A stretch of 64,000 nucleotides of DNA from positions 1 through 64,000 of the forward strand of contig NZ_JANZKY010000007.1 in NCBI RefSeq assembly GCF_025770765.1, read 5' to 3'. This DNA comes from Propionivibrio soli. Lineage in GTDB: Bacteria > Pseudomonadota > Gammaproteobacteria > Burkholderiales > Rhodocyclaceae. The translations under genes and the position numbers were made by a program. The notes beneath the pieces were generated by a model. That model saw only the letters and a list, made by a program, of their open reading frames with translations. It did no database searches and was not told the origin of the DNA. This document shows positions 52,033 to 61,270 of the stretch, in pieces (position 1 is the stretch's first letter; each line of letters starts with the position of its first letter).

Positions 52033-52386
52033 ATGATGTTCAACACCGATGACTTCGATATTCCAACGCTCAAGGAAAAGATGCTGGCTCACTTGGGCGA
52101 GGAAGCCGGCGCTTACCCAGCGCAACTCGAAAAACGCTATCCCCGCATTTTGGCCAAGCTCGTTGAGCTTTGGGGGACGCCGCAACTCGACACGTACCTC
52201 GATGGACTGTTGGTCGCCGACCGCGACGATCGCCAGGGCTTTCCCGACGACGTCGCGGGCGAACTGTTCAAGCTTTCGATGATCCATACTCAGCGTCGCC
52301 CGGCGCCCAGCAAGCCGGTAACGGGTTGGGCGGGTGCGGATGCGGCCGCCGATTTCGATGCTTTCGATCGGCGCTCCAGCCGCTGA
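52033..52386 (+). CDS. Conserved hypothetical protein
   Basis: The 117-residue protein starts [21 protein letters not shown] strong GGAGGG lies just upstream. The middle ([20 protein letters not shown] and [20 protein letters not shown]) looks like a conserved small soluble domain seen in several betaproteobacteria, but I cannot name it. The longer frame from 51844 has no ribosome site. It lies upstream of a short-chain dehydrogenase. Confidence 0.65.
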   Translation: MMFNTDDFDIPTLKEKMLAHLGEEAGAYPAQLEKRYPRILAKLVELWGTPQLDTYLDGLLVADRDDRQGFPDDVAGELFKLSMIHTQRRPAPSKPVTGWAGADAAADFDAFDRRSSR

Positions 52387-52457
52387 TACGGCGGCGAATC
52401 GCTTCAGCGATACCACAAACCTGCCGCGCTTGGCCCAAATCAAATAGGATCGTTTTC

Positions 52458-53201
52458 ATGACGGATAACATTCAAGGAAAAGTCGTTGTCATTACAGGAG
52501 CGAGTAGCGGACTCGGCAAGGCGACGGCCGAACGTCTCTCGGCGGAGGGCGCGACGGTGGTACTCGGAGCACGTCGCCTCGACCGCATCCAGGCCTTGGC
52601 CAGCGAGTTGAAAGCGCGGGGCGGCAAGGCGCTCGCCGTGGCGACCGACGTTGTCCAACGTGCCCAGGTCAAGGCGCTCGTCGATACGGCAGTGCGCACT
52701 TATGGGTGCATTGATGTGCTGATCAACAACGCCGGCTTGATGCCCAACGCGCCGTTGGAGCGCCTTAAAGTCGACGACTGGGACCAGATGGTCGACGTCA
52801 ATATCAAGGGCGTCCTGTACGGCATTGCGGCCGCGTTGCCCTACATGAAGGAGCAGAAGTCCGGCCATATCATCAACGTTTCTTCGGTCGCCGGACACAA
52901 GATTCGCTCGGGCGCCGCCGTCTATGCGGCGACCAAGCATGCGGTACGTGCTCTCTCGGAAGGCCTGCGGCAAGAAGTGAAGCCGTACAACATCCGCACG
53001 ACGATCATCTCGCCAGGCGCGGTGGATACCGAGCTGCCCCACAGCATTACGGAGCCCGACGTTGCCGACGCTGTACGCAAGATCTACGAGCACGCGATCC
53101 CGGCCGATTCGTTTGCGCGGGCCGTCGTTTTCGCAATGAGTCAGCCGGAAGACGTGGACATCAACGAGATTCTGTTCCGTCCTACCCGTCAGGAATTCTG
53201 A
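52458..53201 (+). CDS. Short-chain dehydrogenase/reductase
   Basis: The 247-residue protein starts [20 protein letters not shown] with the TGxxxGxG NAD(P) motif. [20 protein letters not shown] (Ser), and [10 protein letters not shown] (Tyr-x3-Lys) form the active site. The Arg-Arg pair in GARRLDRI after strand two suggests NADPH. It resembles YdfG-type 3-hydroxy acid dehydrogenases, but the substrate cannot be told from sequence. Confidence 0.92.
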   Translation: MTDNIQGKVVVITGASSGLGKATAERLSAEGATVVLGARRLDRIQALASELKARGGKALAVATDVVQRAQVKALVDTAVRTYGCIDVLINNAGLMPNAPLERLKVDDWDQMVDVNIKGVLYGIAAALPYMKEQKSGHIINVSSVAGHKIRSGAAVYAATKHAVRALSEGLRQEVKPYNIRTTIISPGAVDTELPHSITEPDVADAVRKIYEHAIPADSFARAVVFAMSQPEDVDINEILFRPTRQEF

Positions 53202-53345
53202 GCGTGGCGGATGACGGGCGGATGGCGGCCGGCGAGGTTGTTTGCCGGTCAGGACAGTCGATTGGAAGGCGTGTGCTGAGCAACGAAGAAGGAATTCGTC
53301 ACCCATTCGTGACTGATTTCGTCACCGATTGCCGGTAGGTCCTGC

Positions 53346-53852
53346 ATGTTCTTGATCCGGCCCTTTCGGCCTAGCGATGCCGAACCGCTGGCCGTCATTT
53401 ATCGGGACGCTGTACATCAACTCGCGGTCGGCGCGTACGATGCCGAGCAGCGTGCGGCATGGGCGCCCGAGCATGCCGATAAGGCGGCGTGGGCCGGGCG
53501 CTTAGCCAACGCCATGGTTCGGGTAGCCGAGGACAAGGGGCAAGCGGTCGGTTTCATCGCCTTCGCGCCCGACGGCCATATCGATTTGCTGTTCACGGCT
53601 CCTTCTCACGCGCGCCAAGGTGTTGCCTCGGCGCTATACGGTACGGCGGAAGAGGAGCTGACTGCGATCGGCGCGGATCGGTTGCATACCGAAGCAAGCC
53701 TTGTTTCGGAGCCATTCTTTTCCCGCCGCGGATTCCGCATCGTCGAGGAAGAGCAAGTGCTACGGAATGGCGTTCGGTTGCGTCGCTTCCGCATGGAAAA
53801 GCAGCTCGCCGTGGTTTCTTCCGATAGCGATTGCGTCGATCAGCGAGGCTGA
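53346..53852 (+). CDS. GNAT family N-acetyltransferase
   Basis: The 168-residue protein starts MFLIRPFRPSDAEPLAVIYR. The acetyl-CoA loop is FTAPSHARQGVASALY (Q/RxxGxA type). The end shows LHTEASLVSEPFFSRRGFRI, the usual fourth motif. The acceptor is unknown. Confidence 0.88.
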   Translation: MFLIRPFRPSDAEPLAVIYRDAVHQLAVGAYDAEQRAAWAPEHADKAAWAGRLANAMVRVAEDKGQAVGFIAFAPDGHIDLLFTAPSHARQGVASALYGTAEEELTAIGADRLHTEASLVSEPFFSRRGFRIVEEEQVLRNGVRLRRFRMEKQLAVVSSDSDCVDQRG

Positions 53853-53904
53853 ATGAGGGACGAGGCTCGGGGAACCCTCACGGTTTGTTCCACCTATGAG
53901 GTGA

Positions 53905-53928
53905 AACGTTCTCGTATCGAAGAACGTT
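53905..53928. terminator. Hairpin in convergent gap
   Basis: AACGTTCT (53905-53912) pairs with AGAACGTT (53921-53928) around an 8-nt loop, between the convergent acetyltransferase and hemerythrin genes. There is no long T-run. Confidence 0.4.
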
Positions 53929-53973
53929 CGGCGATCGGTTCAGGGACCGACCCGGACGCCGTCGGATGAACGA

Positions 53974-54516
53974 TTACCCACGGTATGCGGTACTGCGGCG
54001 CTCCGTCATGGCCCGGCTCAATGTGGCGATATCTTCCGGTCTTAGCAGCCGCCGCGAGAGTGGTATGAGCCTCTCGTTTTCCTTCGCGATGTGTCGACGG
54101 TAGACGTCGGCAAGTGCGTGAACGGCGTCCGCTTCCAGCGCGGCGCTTCTACCCTCGGCGATCAGGCCCAACTGGCCGCGGACTACGTCGAGCGCTGCAG
54201 CCATCTGTCTATGATCTTCCAATAGTTCCCGCACGAAGGATTGCACCGTAGCGGTTTCGCTTGCGCCTGCGCGGGCGATCAGCGTCGGGAAAAGATTGCG
54301 CTCCTCGTCGGCGTGATGGTTAGGGCCCGCGAGTTCGAAATAGCGCAGCACGTTGCGCGCAGCTTGCCTTGCCTGATCGTCTGCGCCGTGCGGCGGCAGG
54401 TAGACAAGGAGCCGTTCGAGCGTTTTCAGTTGCGCCTCGATGCGCTCGTGGCAGGCGGTCAGCATTTCGAGCGGCTCGTCGAGCGAGGGCGCGTGCGGCA
54501 AGAGGGAGTCGGTCAT
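53974..54516 (-). CDS. Hemerythrin HHE cation-binding domain protein
   Basis: The 180-residue helical protein starts MTDSLLPHAPSLDEPLEMLT. The His/Glu ligands of the HHE fold are seen in ACHERIEAQL, NHHADEERNLFPTLI, LEDHRQMAAAL and RRHIAKENERLIPL. It probably binds a di-iron centre and may sense or buffer oxygen or NO, useful in a diazotroph, but no link to nif is shown. Confidence 0.9.
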   Translation of the reverse strand: MTDSLLPHAPSLDEPLEMLTACHERIEAQLKTLERLLVYLPPHGADDQARQAARNVLRYFELAGPNHHADEERNLFPTLIARAGASETATVQSFVRELLEDHRQMAAALDVVRGQLGLIAEGRSAALEADAVHALADVYRRHIAKENERLIPLSRRLLRPEDIATLSRAMTERRSTAYRG

Positions 54517-54547
54517 GGTCGAATACCGAAGAAAAGTCGGCAGATGC

Positions 54548-55255
54548 TCATCCGTTAGCTTTCGGAATCTCGAGGCCAGCGGCGACCGCTGGTCGGGCGA
54601 GGAAGGCGTCGAGGACGCGCTGGACGTTGCGGAATTCGGCGAAGCCTACCAGATCGCCCGCGCCGTAGAAGCCGACCAAGTTGCCGACCCACGGAAAGAC
54701 GGCCATGTCGGCGATGGTGTACTCATCGCCCATGATCCAGTCGCGGCCTGCCAGGCGACCGTCGAGTACGCCAAGCAAGCGTCTTGATTCGGCCACGTAG
54801 CGGTCGCGCGGACGCTTGTCCTCGTATTCGCGGCCGCCGAACTTATGGAAGAAACCGAGCTGCCCGAACATGGGCCCGATGCCGCCCATCTGGAACATCA
54901 GCCATTGGATTGTCTCGTAGCGGGCGGCCGGGTCCGTGGGGAGAAACTGGCCGGTCTTTTCCGCGAGATAGATCAGGATGGCGCCCGACTCGAAGAGCGG
55001 CAGTGGCTTGGCTCCGGGTCCGTTGGGGTCGAGGATGGCCGGGATCTTATTGTTCGGGTTGAGCGACAGGAACTCCGGCGACATCTGGTCATTGCTTTGG
55101 AAGCTGACGAGATGGGCTTCGTAAGGCAGCCCCGTTTCCTCAAGCATGACCGAAACCTTGACGCCATTAGGCGTCGGCAATGAATACAGTTGCAGGCGGT
55201 CGGGGTACTGAGGAGGCCATTTCGTGATGATGCGATAGGCGGAAAGGTCGTTCAT
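54548..55255 (-). CDS. Glutathione S-transferase family protein (YfcG/YghU type)
   Basis: The 235-residue protein starts MNDLSAYRIITKWPPQYPDR. LYSLPTPNGVKVSVMLEETG is the N-terminal thioredoxin-like fold of nu-class transferases, LNPNNKIPAILDP has the cis-Pro and FESGAILIYLAEKTG the glutathione site. GDEYTIADMAVFPWVGNL is the C-terminal helix block. Such proteins act as disulfide-bond oxidoreductases with two glutathiones. The start is placed at 55255; the longer frame overlaps ribA's upstream region. Confidence 0.9.
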   Translation of the reverse strand: MNDLSAYRIITKWPPQYPDRLQLYSLPTPNGVKVSVMLEETGLPYEAHLVSFQSNDQMSPEFLSLNPNNKIPAILDPNGPGAKPLPLFESGAILIYLAEKTGQFLPTDPAARYETIQWLMFQMGGIGPMFGQLGFFHKFGGREYEDKRPRDRYVAESRRLLGVLDGRLAGRDWIMGDEYTIADMAVFPWVGNLVGFYGAGDLVGFAEFRNVQRVLDAFLARPAVAAGLEIPKANG

Positions 55256-55367
55256 TGAGCGGTCCCTGAGGGTCGTAAAGGTCGTGAGACAGGTTTCAGC
55301 GGGCGTTGTTCGATCAAGCGAGGCGTACAATTGGACCGCTGATCCCGTTTCTTTCTGGAGTTCCCCC

Positions 55368-56135
55368 ATGAGTGAAGGTCCCTGCCGCAAAACCCTGACG
55401 GACGTTTCGACGCTTGACGATCTCGTCGAGCGCGATCGCCATCATGACTGCGAGGGATTCGGCAAGCACCATGTCTGCGTCAGGGTGGAGGCGGTTGCCG
55501 ATCTGCCGACGCGGTTCGGGCACTTCCGCATCGTCGCTTTCTGGAACAACCGCGATGCGAAGGAGCACATTGCGATCGTGCATGGCGATGTGCTGGGCAA
55601 GGAAAACGTCGTTACGCGCCTGCACTCCGAATGCCTCACCGGCGACGCCCTCGGCTCACTGCGCTGCGACTGTCGGGATCAGCTCGGTGCGGCGCTCACG
55701 CGCATCGCCCAAGAACCTTGCGGCGTGCTCCTCTATTTGCGCCAGGAAGGACGCGGTATCGGTCTTCTGAACAAGATTCGCGCCTACTCGCTGCAGGATC
55801 GCGGCCTCGATACCGTGGATGCGAACCTGGCGCTCGGGTTCCGCGACGACGAGCGCGATTACGCGGTGGCCGCGCACATGCTGGCGAGCCTGACCGTGCG
55901 TTCGGTGCGGCTCCTCACCAACAATCCGCACAAAGTGGCTGAACTGGAACGTCACGGCATCCGCGTCGTCGACCGCATTTCGCACGTCATTCCGGCGAAC
56001 GAGCACAATCGTTTCTACCTCGAAACCAAGGCCAATCGCTCGGGGCATTTCATCGATTTTGAAGGCCATTCGCACGACACGGAGCAGGATGATCCGGCGG
56101 TGCGGGTTCCCGAAGGAAAGGACCCGGAAATCTAA
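55368..56135 (+). CDS. ribA: GTP cyclohydrolase II
   Basis: The 255-residue enzyme opens GTP in the first step of riboflavin synthesis. LHSECLTGDALGSLRCDCRD holds the three zinc-binding Cys residues, LYLRQEGRGIGLLNKIRAYS the catalytic loop, and LLTNNPHKVAELERHGI the base-binding part. The stand-alone form lacks the RibB domain. FAD and FMN made here would serve NifL, RnfG and RnfD, but no co-regulation is seen. There is an unusual 20-residue acidic C-terminal tail after the core. Confidence 0.94.
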   Translation: MSEGPCRKTLTDVSTLDDLVERDRHHDCEGFGKHHVCVRVEAVADLPTRFGHFRIVAFWNNRDAKEHIAIVHGDVLGKENVVTRLHSECLTGDALGSLRCDCRDQLGAALTRIAQEPCGVLLYLRQEGRGIGLLNKIRAYSLQDRGLDTVDANLALGFRDDERDYAVAAHMLASLTVRSVRLLTNNPHKVAELERHGIRVVDRISHVIPANEHNRFYLETKANRSGHFIDFEGHSHDTEQDDPAVRVPEGKDPEI

Positions 56136-56325
56136 CTGGATTCCGGCACGGCTTCGCCGCTGCTGCGGCGTGATGGCGTCATGTCCGCAATGGTGGCACG
56201 TAGGTAGGCGAACTCAAGAAGAAGACCTCGGGATAGCGCCTGAGGTGACCTCTCAACGCTGGTGAGTTGGGGGAACGAGGATTGGAGCGGCTCAGTTGCC
56301 AATTCTTGGGGATAAGGGGAACTCC

Positions 56326-57516
56326 ATGACGATACACATGCCGACGCTGCTGATCACGTTTCTCGTCGTCTGTGTGACGTTGATGTTCGCTGTCGCTTGC
56401 GTTGCCCGGCGGGACACCGATGACGGCTTGAGCGACTGGGCGTGGGGTTTGGCGCTGAATACGGTGGCGATCGTCCTCTGGGCGATGCGCGGACGAGCCC
56501 CCGATTTCCTTACGGTGGTCGTGGCCAATACGGCGCAGGCCGGGGCCTACACGCTATTTCTGACCGCATTGGCCCGGCTTCAGCGGTGGAGCGTTCCGCC
56601 GGGGGCTGTCTGGTTGCCTCTGTTGGCTGCCGCCGGTACGTCGCTGCTGCTCGAGTCGAACCTGCAGGCGCGTATCGTCGCCTGCGGGCTCGTGCTTGTC
56701 GCCCAGCAGGCGTTGATCCTCTATGCTTGTCTCCATCCAACGCACTCGGCCATCGGCCGGGGCCGGCACTTGCTGGCGCTCGCGTTCGGCATCCTGATTC
56801 TGGTCAGCCTGATGCGAGTTGCCGGGCTCATATCGGGCCTGGCCATCATTCGTGATATCACGCAAAACTCGGCCGTGCAGATCACGCTCCTCTATGCCAT
56901 GCTCGTCGCGCTCATTCTCGGTTCCAGCGGTTTTGTGCTGATGGTGAAAGAGTATGCCGACGAGCAGGCCCGCTTGGCGGCAAAGAAGGATGCGCTGACC
57001 GGTGTATGGAATCGAACGCACCTCGAAGAGGTGGCGCAGCATGAAATCAACCGCCGGCAACGCTATGGTCATCCGGTGGCGCTGATCATGGCGGACATCG
57101 ATCACTTCAAGCGCCTCAATGACACCTTCGGCCATGCCACCGGCGACCGAGTGTTGAAGCAGTTCTGCCTGGTCCTCGGCAACTGCGTCCGTTCGTCGGA
57201 CGTCCTCGCGCGCTGGGGCGGAGAAGAATTCCTCCTGCTATTACCGAACAGTGATTTGGCCAGTGCGGCGCAACTCGCGGAGCGCGTACGCAGTGCACTT
57301 GCGGCCTGGTGCTTTCCCGAGGGATGCGCGGTATCCGCCAGTTTCGGCGTTACGGCCTGCCAGCAGAACGAGACTTGGGAACACTGGCTGCATCGATCCG
57401 ACATGGCGCTATACCGGGCCAAGGCGGCGGGTCGCGATCGGGTCGAAACGGAAGCCCTAGAGAAAGGCCCGGGCGCTATGGGGGCGACTGCTGCCGGAGA
57501 AGGCGCGGCCGTCTAG
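56326..57516 (+). CDS. Membrane-bound diguanylate cyclase (GGDEF)
   Basis: The 396-residue protein starts MTIHMPTLLITFLVVCVTLM. Six to seven membrane helices (about 1-215) lead into a GGDEF domain: DALTGVWNRTHLEEV, MADIDHFKRLNDTFGHATGD and RWGGEEFLLLLP with the active-site GGEEF. No inhibitory RxxD is visible five residues before it. It makes cyclic di-GMP in response to an unknown membrane signal. Confidence 0.92.
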   Translation: MTIHMPTLLITFLVVCVTLMFAVACVARRDTDDGLSDWAWGLALNTVAIVLWAMRGRAPDFLTVVVANTAQAGAYTLFLTALARLQRWSVPPGAVWLPLLAAAGTSLLLESNLQARIVACGLVLVAQQALILYACLHPTHSAIGRGRHLLALAFGILILVSLMRVAGLISGLAIIRDITQNSAVQITLLYAMLVALILGSSGFVLMVKEYADEQARLAAKKDALTGVWNRTHLEEVAQHEINRRQRYGHPVALIMADIDHFKRLNDTFGHATGDRVLKQFCLVLGNCVRSSDVLARWGGEEFLLLLPNSDLASAAQLAERVRSALAAWCFPEGCAVSASFGVTACQQNETWEHWLHRSDMALYRAKAAGRDRVETEALEKGPGAMGATAAGEGAAV

Positions 57517-57571
57517 CGCGGTCGTGTTGGCAGCGCCATTTTGAGCCTTCCCCAAGCGTCAAGGCGGAGGG

Positions 57572-57985
57572 TTACTGCCGAGTCGGGGTGATCGTCTGCG
57601 CCGCCTCGTGGCAAAGCCGTTCGCAATCCCTGCAAGCTTCCGCACATACGGCGCAGTGTTCGTGCTGCTGTGCATGGCTTTCGCATTCGTCGCCACAGGT
57701 CCGACAGGCGAGGGCGCACGCTTCGAGCATCGTGCGCAGCGTGAGTTCGTTGCTTCCGGTGCGGCGCGAAGCCAACGATCCGGCCGCCCGGCACGCGTCA
57801 GCGCAATCGAGGTTGAGGCGAATGCATTGGGTCAACTGCTGCACCATGTTTTCGCCGAGGCACGCGTCTGAACAGGCGATGCAGGCCTGTTCGCAATCGA
57901 AGCAAGCCTCGACGCAGTGGATGAGAACGTCGTTCGTGTTGCCGCGGACATGGGGATGGGTCTTGATCATTTGCTGTGCATGCAT
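57572..57985 (-). CDS. Cys-rich four-helix copper-storage-like protein (DUF326)
   Basis: The 137-residue protein starts MHAQQMIKTHPHVRGNTNDV. Cys residues repeat every 3-4 positions along predicted helices: CVEACFDCEQACIACSDAC, CIRLNLDCADACRAAG, CALACRTCGDEC and CAVCAEACRDCERLC. About 18 Cys in all, lining a four-helix bundle, fit the Csp/DUF326 family that stores many Cu(I) ions. There is no signal peptide, so it is the cytosolic type. Confidence 0.92.
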   Translation of the reverse strand: MHAQQMIKTHPHVRGNTNDVLIHCVEACFDCEQACIACSDACLGENMVQQLTQCIRLNLDCADACRAAGSLASRRTGSNELTLRTMLEACALACRTCGDECESHAQQHEHCAVCAEACRDCERLCHEAAQTITPTRQ

Positions 57986-58312
57986 GGGTTTCTCCTTCGG
58001 AAATAGGGTGACAGGGGAGGCGTTTTAACCGCCGTACGGATCGCGGCAAGTCGGGGTCCCGGTACTTTTGTCTGCCACATCCGTTTTCTCCATGACCGAA
58101 GGCAGAACCGTGATGCGGTACTATCGGGGTGGGCGCCCAGGCCAGCACTGGCGACCGGCGCCATCACGCGCCATTTTGAGGCCCCGCAATCCGGTACCCG
58201 GTGGCCGGCAAGTTCTTCTCGCCGCCTCGGACTGGAACGTTTTTTTGAAAATCGTTTCTGTCAATTTGACTTCCCGACACTTGCCTTTACCACTCTGCCT
58301 GGAAAAACAAGA
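57986..58312. other. Intergenic region between copper protein and Kef antiporter genes
   Basis: The region carries both divergent promoters. I see no gene, tRNA or strong hairpin. A short frame at 58068 has no ribosome site. Confidence 0.4.
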
Positions 58313-60016
58313 ATGACTCACGATTTGCCGCTCGTTACGACAATCGCCGCCGCCTTCGGTCTCGCACTCGTGCTGGGTTTCGTGGCGGAACGGCTTCGCC
58401 TGCCGGCTCTCGTCGGCTATCTTTTCGCCGGCATCGTCATTGGACCGGCGACCCCTGGATTCGTCGCCGATATGAGCGTTGCTTCGCAACTCTCGGAGAT
58501 CGGCGTCATGCTGCTGATGTTCGGCGTTGGGTTGCATTTCTCACTCGACGATCTGCTGGCCGTGAAACGCATTGCCGTGCCGGGGGCCGTCGTGCAGATG
58601 GCCCTGGCCACAGCGCTGGGGATCGCACTCGCTGTTTCGTGGGGCTGGCCTTTTGGCGCCGCGCTGATCTTCGGCCTTTCGCTCTCGTGCGCGAGCACGG
58701 TGGTGCTGATCAAGGCGCTCGAGTCGCGCGGCCGCTTGGAGTCGCCGAACGGGCAGATCGCTGTCGGCTGGCTTGTCGTAGAAGATCTGGCGACGGTACT
58801 CGTGCTGGTTTTGTTGCCGCCTTTGGCGGGGTTGCTCGGCGGCGCTCAACCTGCGAATCCCGATGCGCACTCGCTGTGGTGGGTGATCGGACAGACCTTG
58901 CTGCAGGTGGCTGCCTTCGTTGCCATCATGTTGATCGCCGGTCGGCGCGTGTTGCCATGGCTGTTATGGCGCGCGTCTCGGGCCGGATCGCGTGAGCTGT
59001 TCACGTTGTCCGTCGTCACGGCCGCGATTGGTGTCGCCTACGGCGCCGCGCACCTGTTCAATGTCTCGTTTGCCCTTGGCGCCTTTTTTGCGGGCATGAT
59101 GCTGCGCGAATCGGAGTTCAGCCATCGCGCGGCGCAGGAATCGTTGCCGCTGCGTGATGCATTCTCCGTGCTGTTCTTCGTTGGGGTCGGCATGCTGTTT
59201 GACCCCGCCGTGGTCGTCGATCAGCCGTTGCGCGTGGCCGGGGTCGTTGCCATCGTCATTCTCGGCAAATCGCTTGCCGCGATGGCGCTGGTGCTCGCGT
59301 TTCGCTATCCCTTGAACAGTGCGCTTACGGTAGCGGCGAGCCTGGCGCAGATCGGCGAGTTCTCCTTCATTCTCGCGGGCCTCGGCGCTTCGCTCGGCCT
59401 TTTGCCGGACGAAGGAATGAGTCTGGTACTGGCGGCGGCGCTGATGTCGATTGCCCTCAATCCGCTAGTGTTCGCGCTGGTCGAGCCGTTCGGCCGCTGG
59501 GCGCTGAAGAATTCCGAGCTGGCGCGCCGCTTGGAGCGCCGCGGCGATCCCTACGCCGAACTCCCGATGAGCACCGAGCGCAAATACCTAACAGGGCAGA
59601 TCGTCCTCGTCGGCTACGGACGGGTCGGTCGGCGTATCGCCGAGGGGTTGAGTGACCGCGGCCTGCCTTACATTGTCGCGGACCGCGATCGATCGAAGAT
59701 CGAAGCTCTGCGCGCCCGCGGCATCCATTCGGTTTCCGGTGACGCCATCGAACCGTCGGTGCTCATCCAGGCGCATGTCGCCGAGGCGGCGCTGCTTATC
59801 ATCGCCGTCCCGGATACATTTTCGGCGAGGCAGATGCTCCACATCGCCCGCACACTCAACCCGCGCATCGAAGTGGTCCTGCGTTGCGAGAACGACGAAG
59901 AATGTCGCTTGCTCAAGGAGGAGGGCTGTAACGCGGCCTTCTTCAGCGAACAGGAACTAGCGAAGGGAATGATGGGCTACGTCGCAGAGCGGTTTTCGTT
60001 GCCTGTGGAGCCATAG
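58313..60016 (+). CDS. Kef/YbaL-type monovalent cation:proton antiporter
   Basis: The 567-residue protein starts MTHDLPLVTTIAAAFGLALV. Residues 1-390 form a CPA2 antiporter with about 12 helices (YLFAGIVIGPATPGFVADMS, VVEDLATVLVLVLLPPLAGL). Residues about 415-550 form an RCK/TrkA-N domain with GYGRVGRRIAEGLSDRGLPY for nucleotide binding. It resembles YbaL more than glutathione-gated KefB/C. It exports potassium or sodium in exchange for protons. Confidence 0.9.
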   Translation: MTHDLPLVTTIAAAFGLALVLGFVAERLRLPALVGYLFAGIVIGPATPGFVADMSVASQLSEIGVMLLMFGVGLHFSLDDLLAVKRIAVPGAVVQMALATALGIALAVSWGWPFGAALIFGLSLSCASTVVLIKALESRGRLESPNGQIAVGWLVVEDLATVLVLVLLPPLAGLLGGAQPANPDAHSLWWVIGQTLLQVAAFVAIMLIAGRRVLPWLLWRASRAGSRELFTLSVVTAAIGVAYGAAHLFNVSFALGAFFAGMMLRESEFSHRAAQESLPLRDAFSVLFFVGVGMLFDPAVVVDQPLRVAGVVAIVILGKSLAAMALVLAFRYPLNSALTVAASLAQIGEFSFILAGLGASLGLLPDEGMSLVLAAALMSIALNPLVFALVEPFGRWALKNSELARRLERRGDPYAELPMSTERKYLTGQIVLVGYGRVGRRIAEGLSDRGLPYIVADRDRSKIEALRARGIHSVSGDAIEPSVLIQAHVAEAALLIIAVPDTFSARQMLHIARTLNPRIEVVLRCENDEECRLLKEEGCNAAFFSEQELAKGMMGYVAERFSLPVEP

Positions 60017-60183
60017 GCGATAACGAAAAGCGAATAAGCGGGGCGATCGGCCGGAATCGCCTGTGTACTCAGATGCACAAGAAACCAGAAGCCAGAAGTC
60101 GGCAGAACCGAGTGGCTATGCCGGCGCTAACGATATAACGGTGTGGCGCCGGCAAGACGGAGGCAGTTGCCCGGGAGGGCGCG

Positions 60184-60876
60184 TCAGGGGAGAGCGTTTC
60201 CGTCGGTTTGATACTTCGGCGAGCGCGGTCCGTACAGCAGGCCGTTCGGTCTTCCGGCAGCGAGCAATCGCTGCGCGGTCACACCGGCGATCGGGTGCGA
60301 CTGGTTGACTGTCGTTTCAACGATCTGACTGACGACCGCCTGAATCAACATGCCAGCCAGTCCGCCGCTGGAATTGCGGCCTTCGGCGCTCGATGCCGTC
60401 GCAGAACCGGACCACAGTACCTGTTCGTTCCGCAAGTCGACGAGCTTCGCCGATGCCGTTACACGACTTTCGCTGGCAATGATGGTGTAGCTCGTTCCGT
60501 ATTGTTTGATATCGATATACAACGCGGCATCGGCGCCGAAAATCTCGCGCAATTTTTGCGGCTTGACCTCATGCATTTCAGCAGGATGAGTCAAGCCGTT
60601 CTGGTGAAATGTCTCATCGACCAGGCTCACCGGAAAGACGTAGTACCCGGACTCCGCCAACGGTCGTGTCACCTGCGACAGCATGCTGTAGGTGGCTTCC
60701 ACTTCCGGAGAGCTATTCACCGGCGGCAGAACCAGGATCGACGCCGGGCGGCTCTCCTTGAATGCCGTGTAGTCGTAGGGCTTCACTGTTGCACAGCCGG
60801 CGGTGATGGCGGCGGCAAGGAGAAGGGTGCAGGCAGGCCGGGCCAAGCGCCGCTCAAAAAACGTACGGAATGACAT
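60184..60876 (-). CDS. DUF799 (GNA1162-type) lipoprotein
   Basis: The 230-residue protein starts MSFRTFFERRLARPACTLLL and has the lipobox AAAITAGC. The mature domain (RPASILVLPPVNSSPEVEAT, GADAALYIDIKQYGTSYTII) is DUF799, related in fold to TolB N-domains. It is the last of three lipoprotein genes with CsgG and DUF4810 upstream, a trio that recurs in many proteobacteria and is thought to act at the outer membrane. Confidence 0.9.
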   Translation of the reverse strand: MSFRTFFERRLARPACTLLLAAAITAGCATVKPYDYTAFKESRPASILVLPPVNSSPEVEATYSMLSQVTRPLAESGYYVFPVSLVDETFHQNGLTHPAEMHEVKPQKLREIFGADAALYIDIKQYGTSYTIIASESRVTASAKLVDLRNEQVLWSGSATASSAEGRNSSGGLAGMLIQAVVSQIVETTVNQSHPIAGVTAQRLLAAGRPNGLLYGPRSPKYQTDGNALP

Positions 60877-60885
60877 CCTGTCCTC

Positions 60886-61251
60886 TTATTGTGGTTGTTT
60901 GAACTTGCGCGTCAGGAAGTCCACGTAGGCGGTTGCTTCCGGATAGAGGGTCTTCTCGGCTTCGAAGTACTTGAGCATCTGATCCGCGTGCTCGCCCTGC
61001 GCATAAAGAATGCCGAGATGAGCGTTATAGCCTGGGGGAAGCATTTGGCCCTTGGCGCGCGCTTTTTCGATGCCGGCTTCGAGGGCCGAAATCTGTTCCT
61101 CTGGCGACTTGCCTTTCGTGAAGTGGCCGTATAGCTGCGGCTCGTAGTCTCCCCAGTAATAGAGCGGTTGGGAGGTGTTGGCGCAGCCGGTCAGGAGCAG
61201 CGCGGCGGCAAGCGAAAGAGCGGCCGGCCAGGGTGTCGAGAAATGCCTCAT
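60886..61251 (-). CDS. DUF4810 lipoprotein
   Basis: The 121-residue protein starts MRHFSTPWPAALSLAAALLL with the lipobox LLLTGC. QPLYYWGDYEPQLYGHFTKG and LPPGYNAHLGILYAQGEHAD are the family blocks; the second half is TPR-like. It is the middle gene of the CsgG/DUF4810/DUF799 trio. A longer start at 61269 is possible but the shorter one has a cleaner signal. Confidence 0.88.
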   Translation of the reverse strand: MRHFSTPWPAALSLAAALLLTGCANTSQPLYYWGDYEPQLYGHFTKGKSPEEQISALEAGIEKARAKGQMLPPGYNAHLGILYAQGEHADQMLKYFEAEKTLYPEATAYVDFLTRKFKQPQ

Positions 61252-61270
61252 CTTCTGTCCCCGCCCCACG

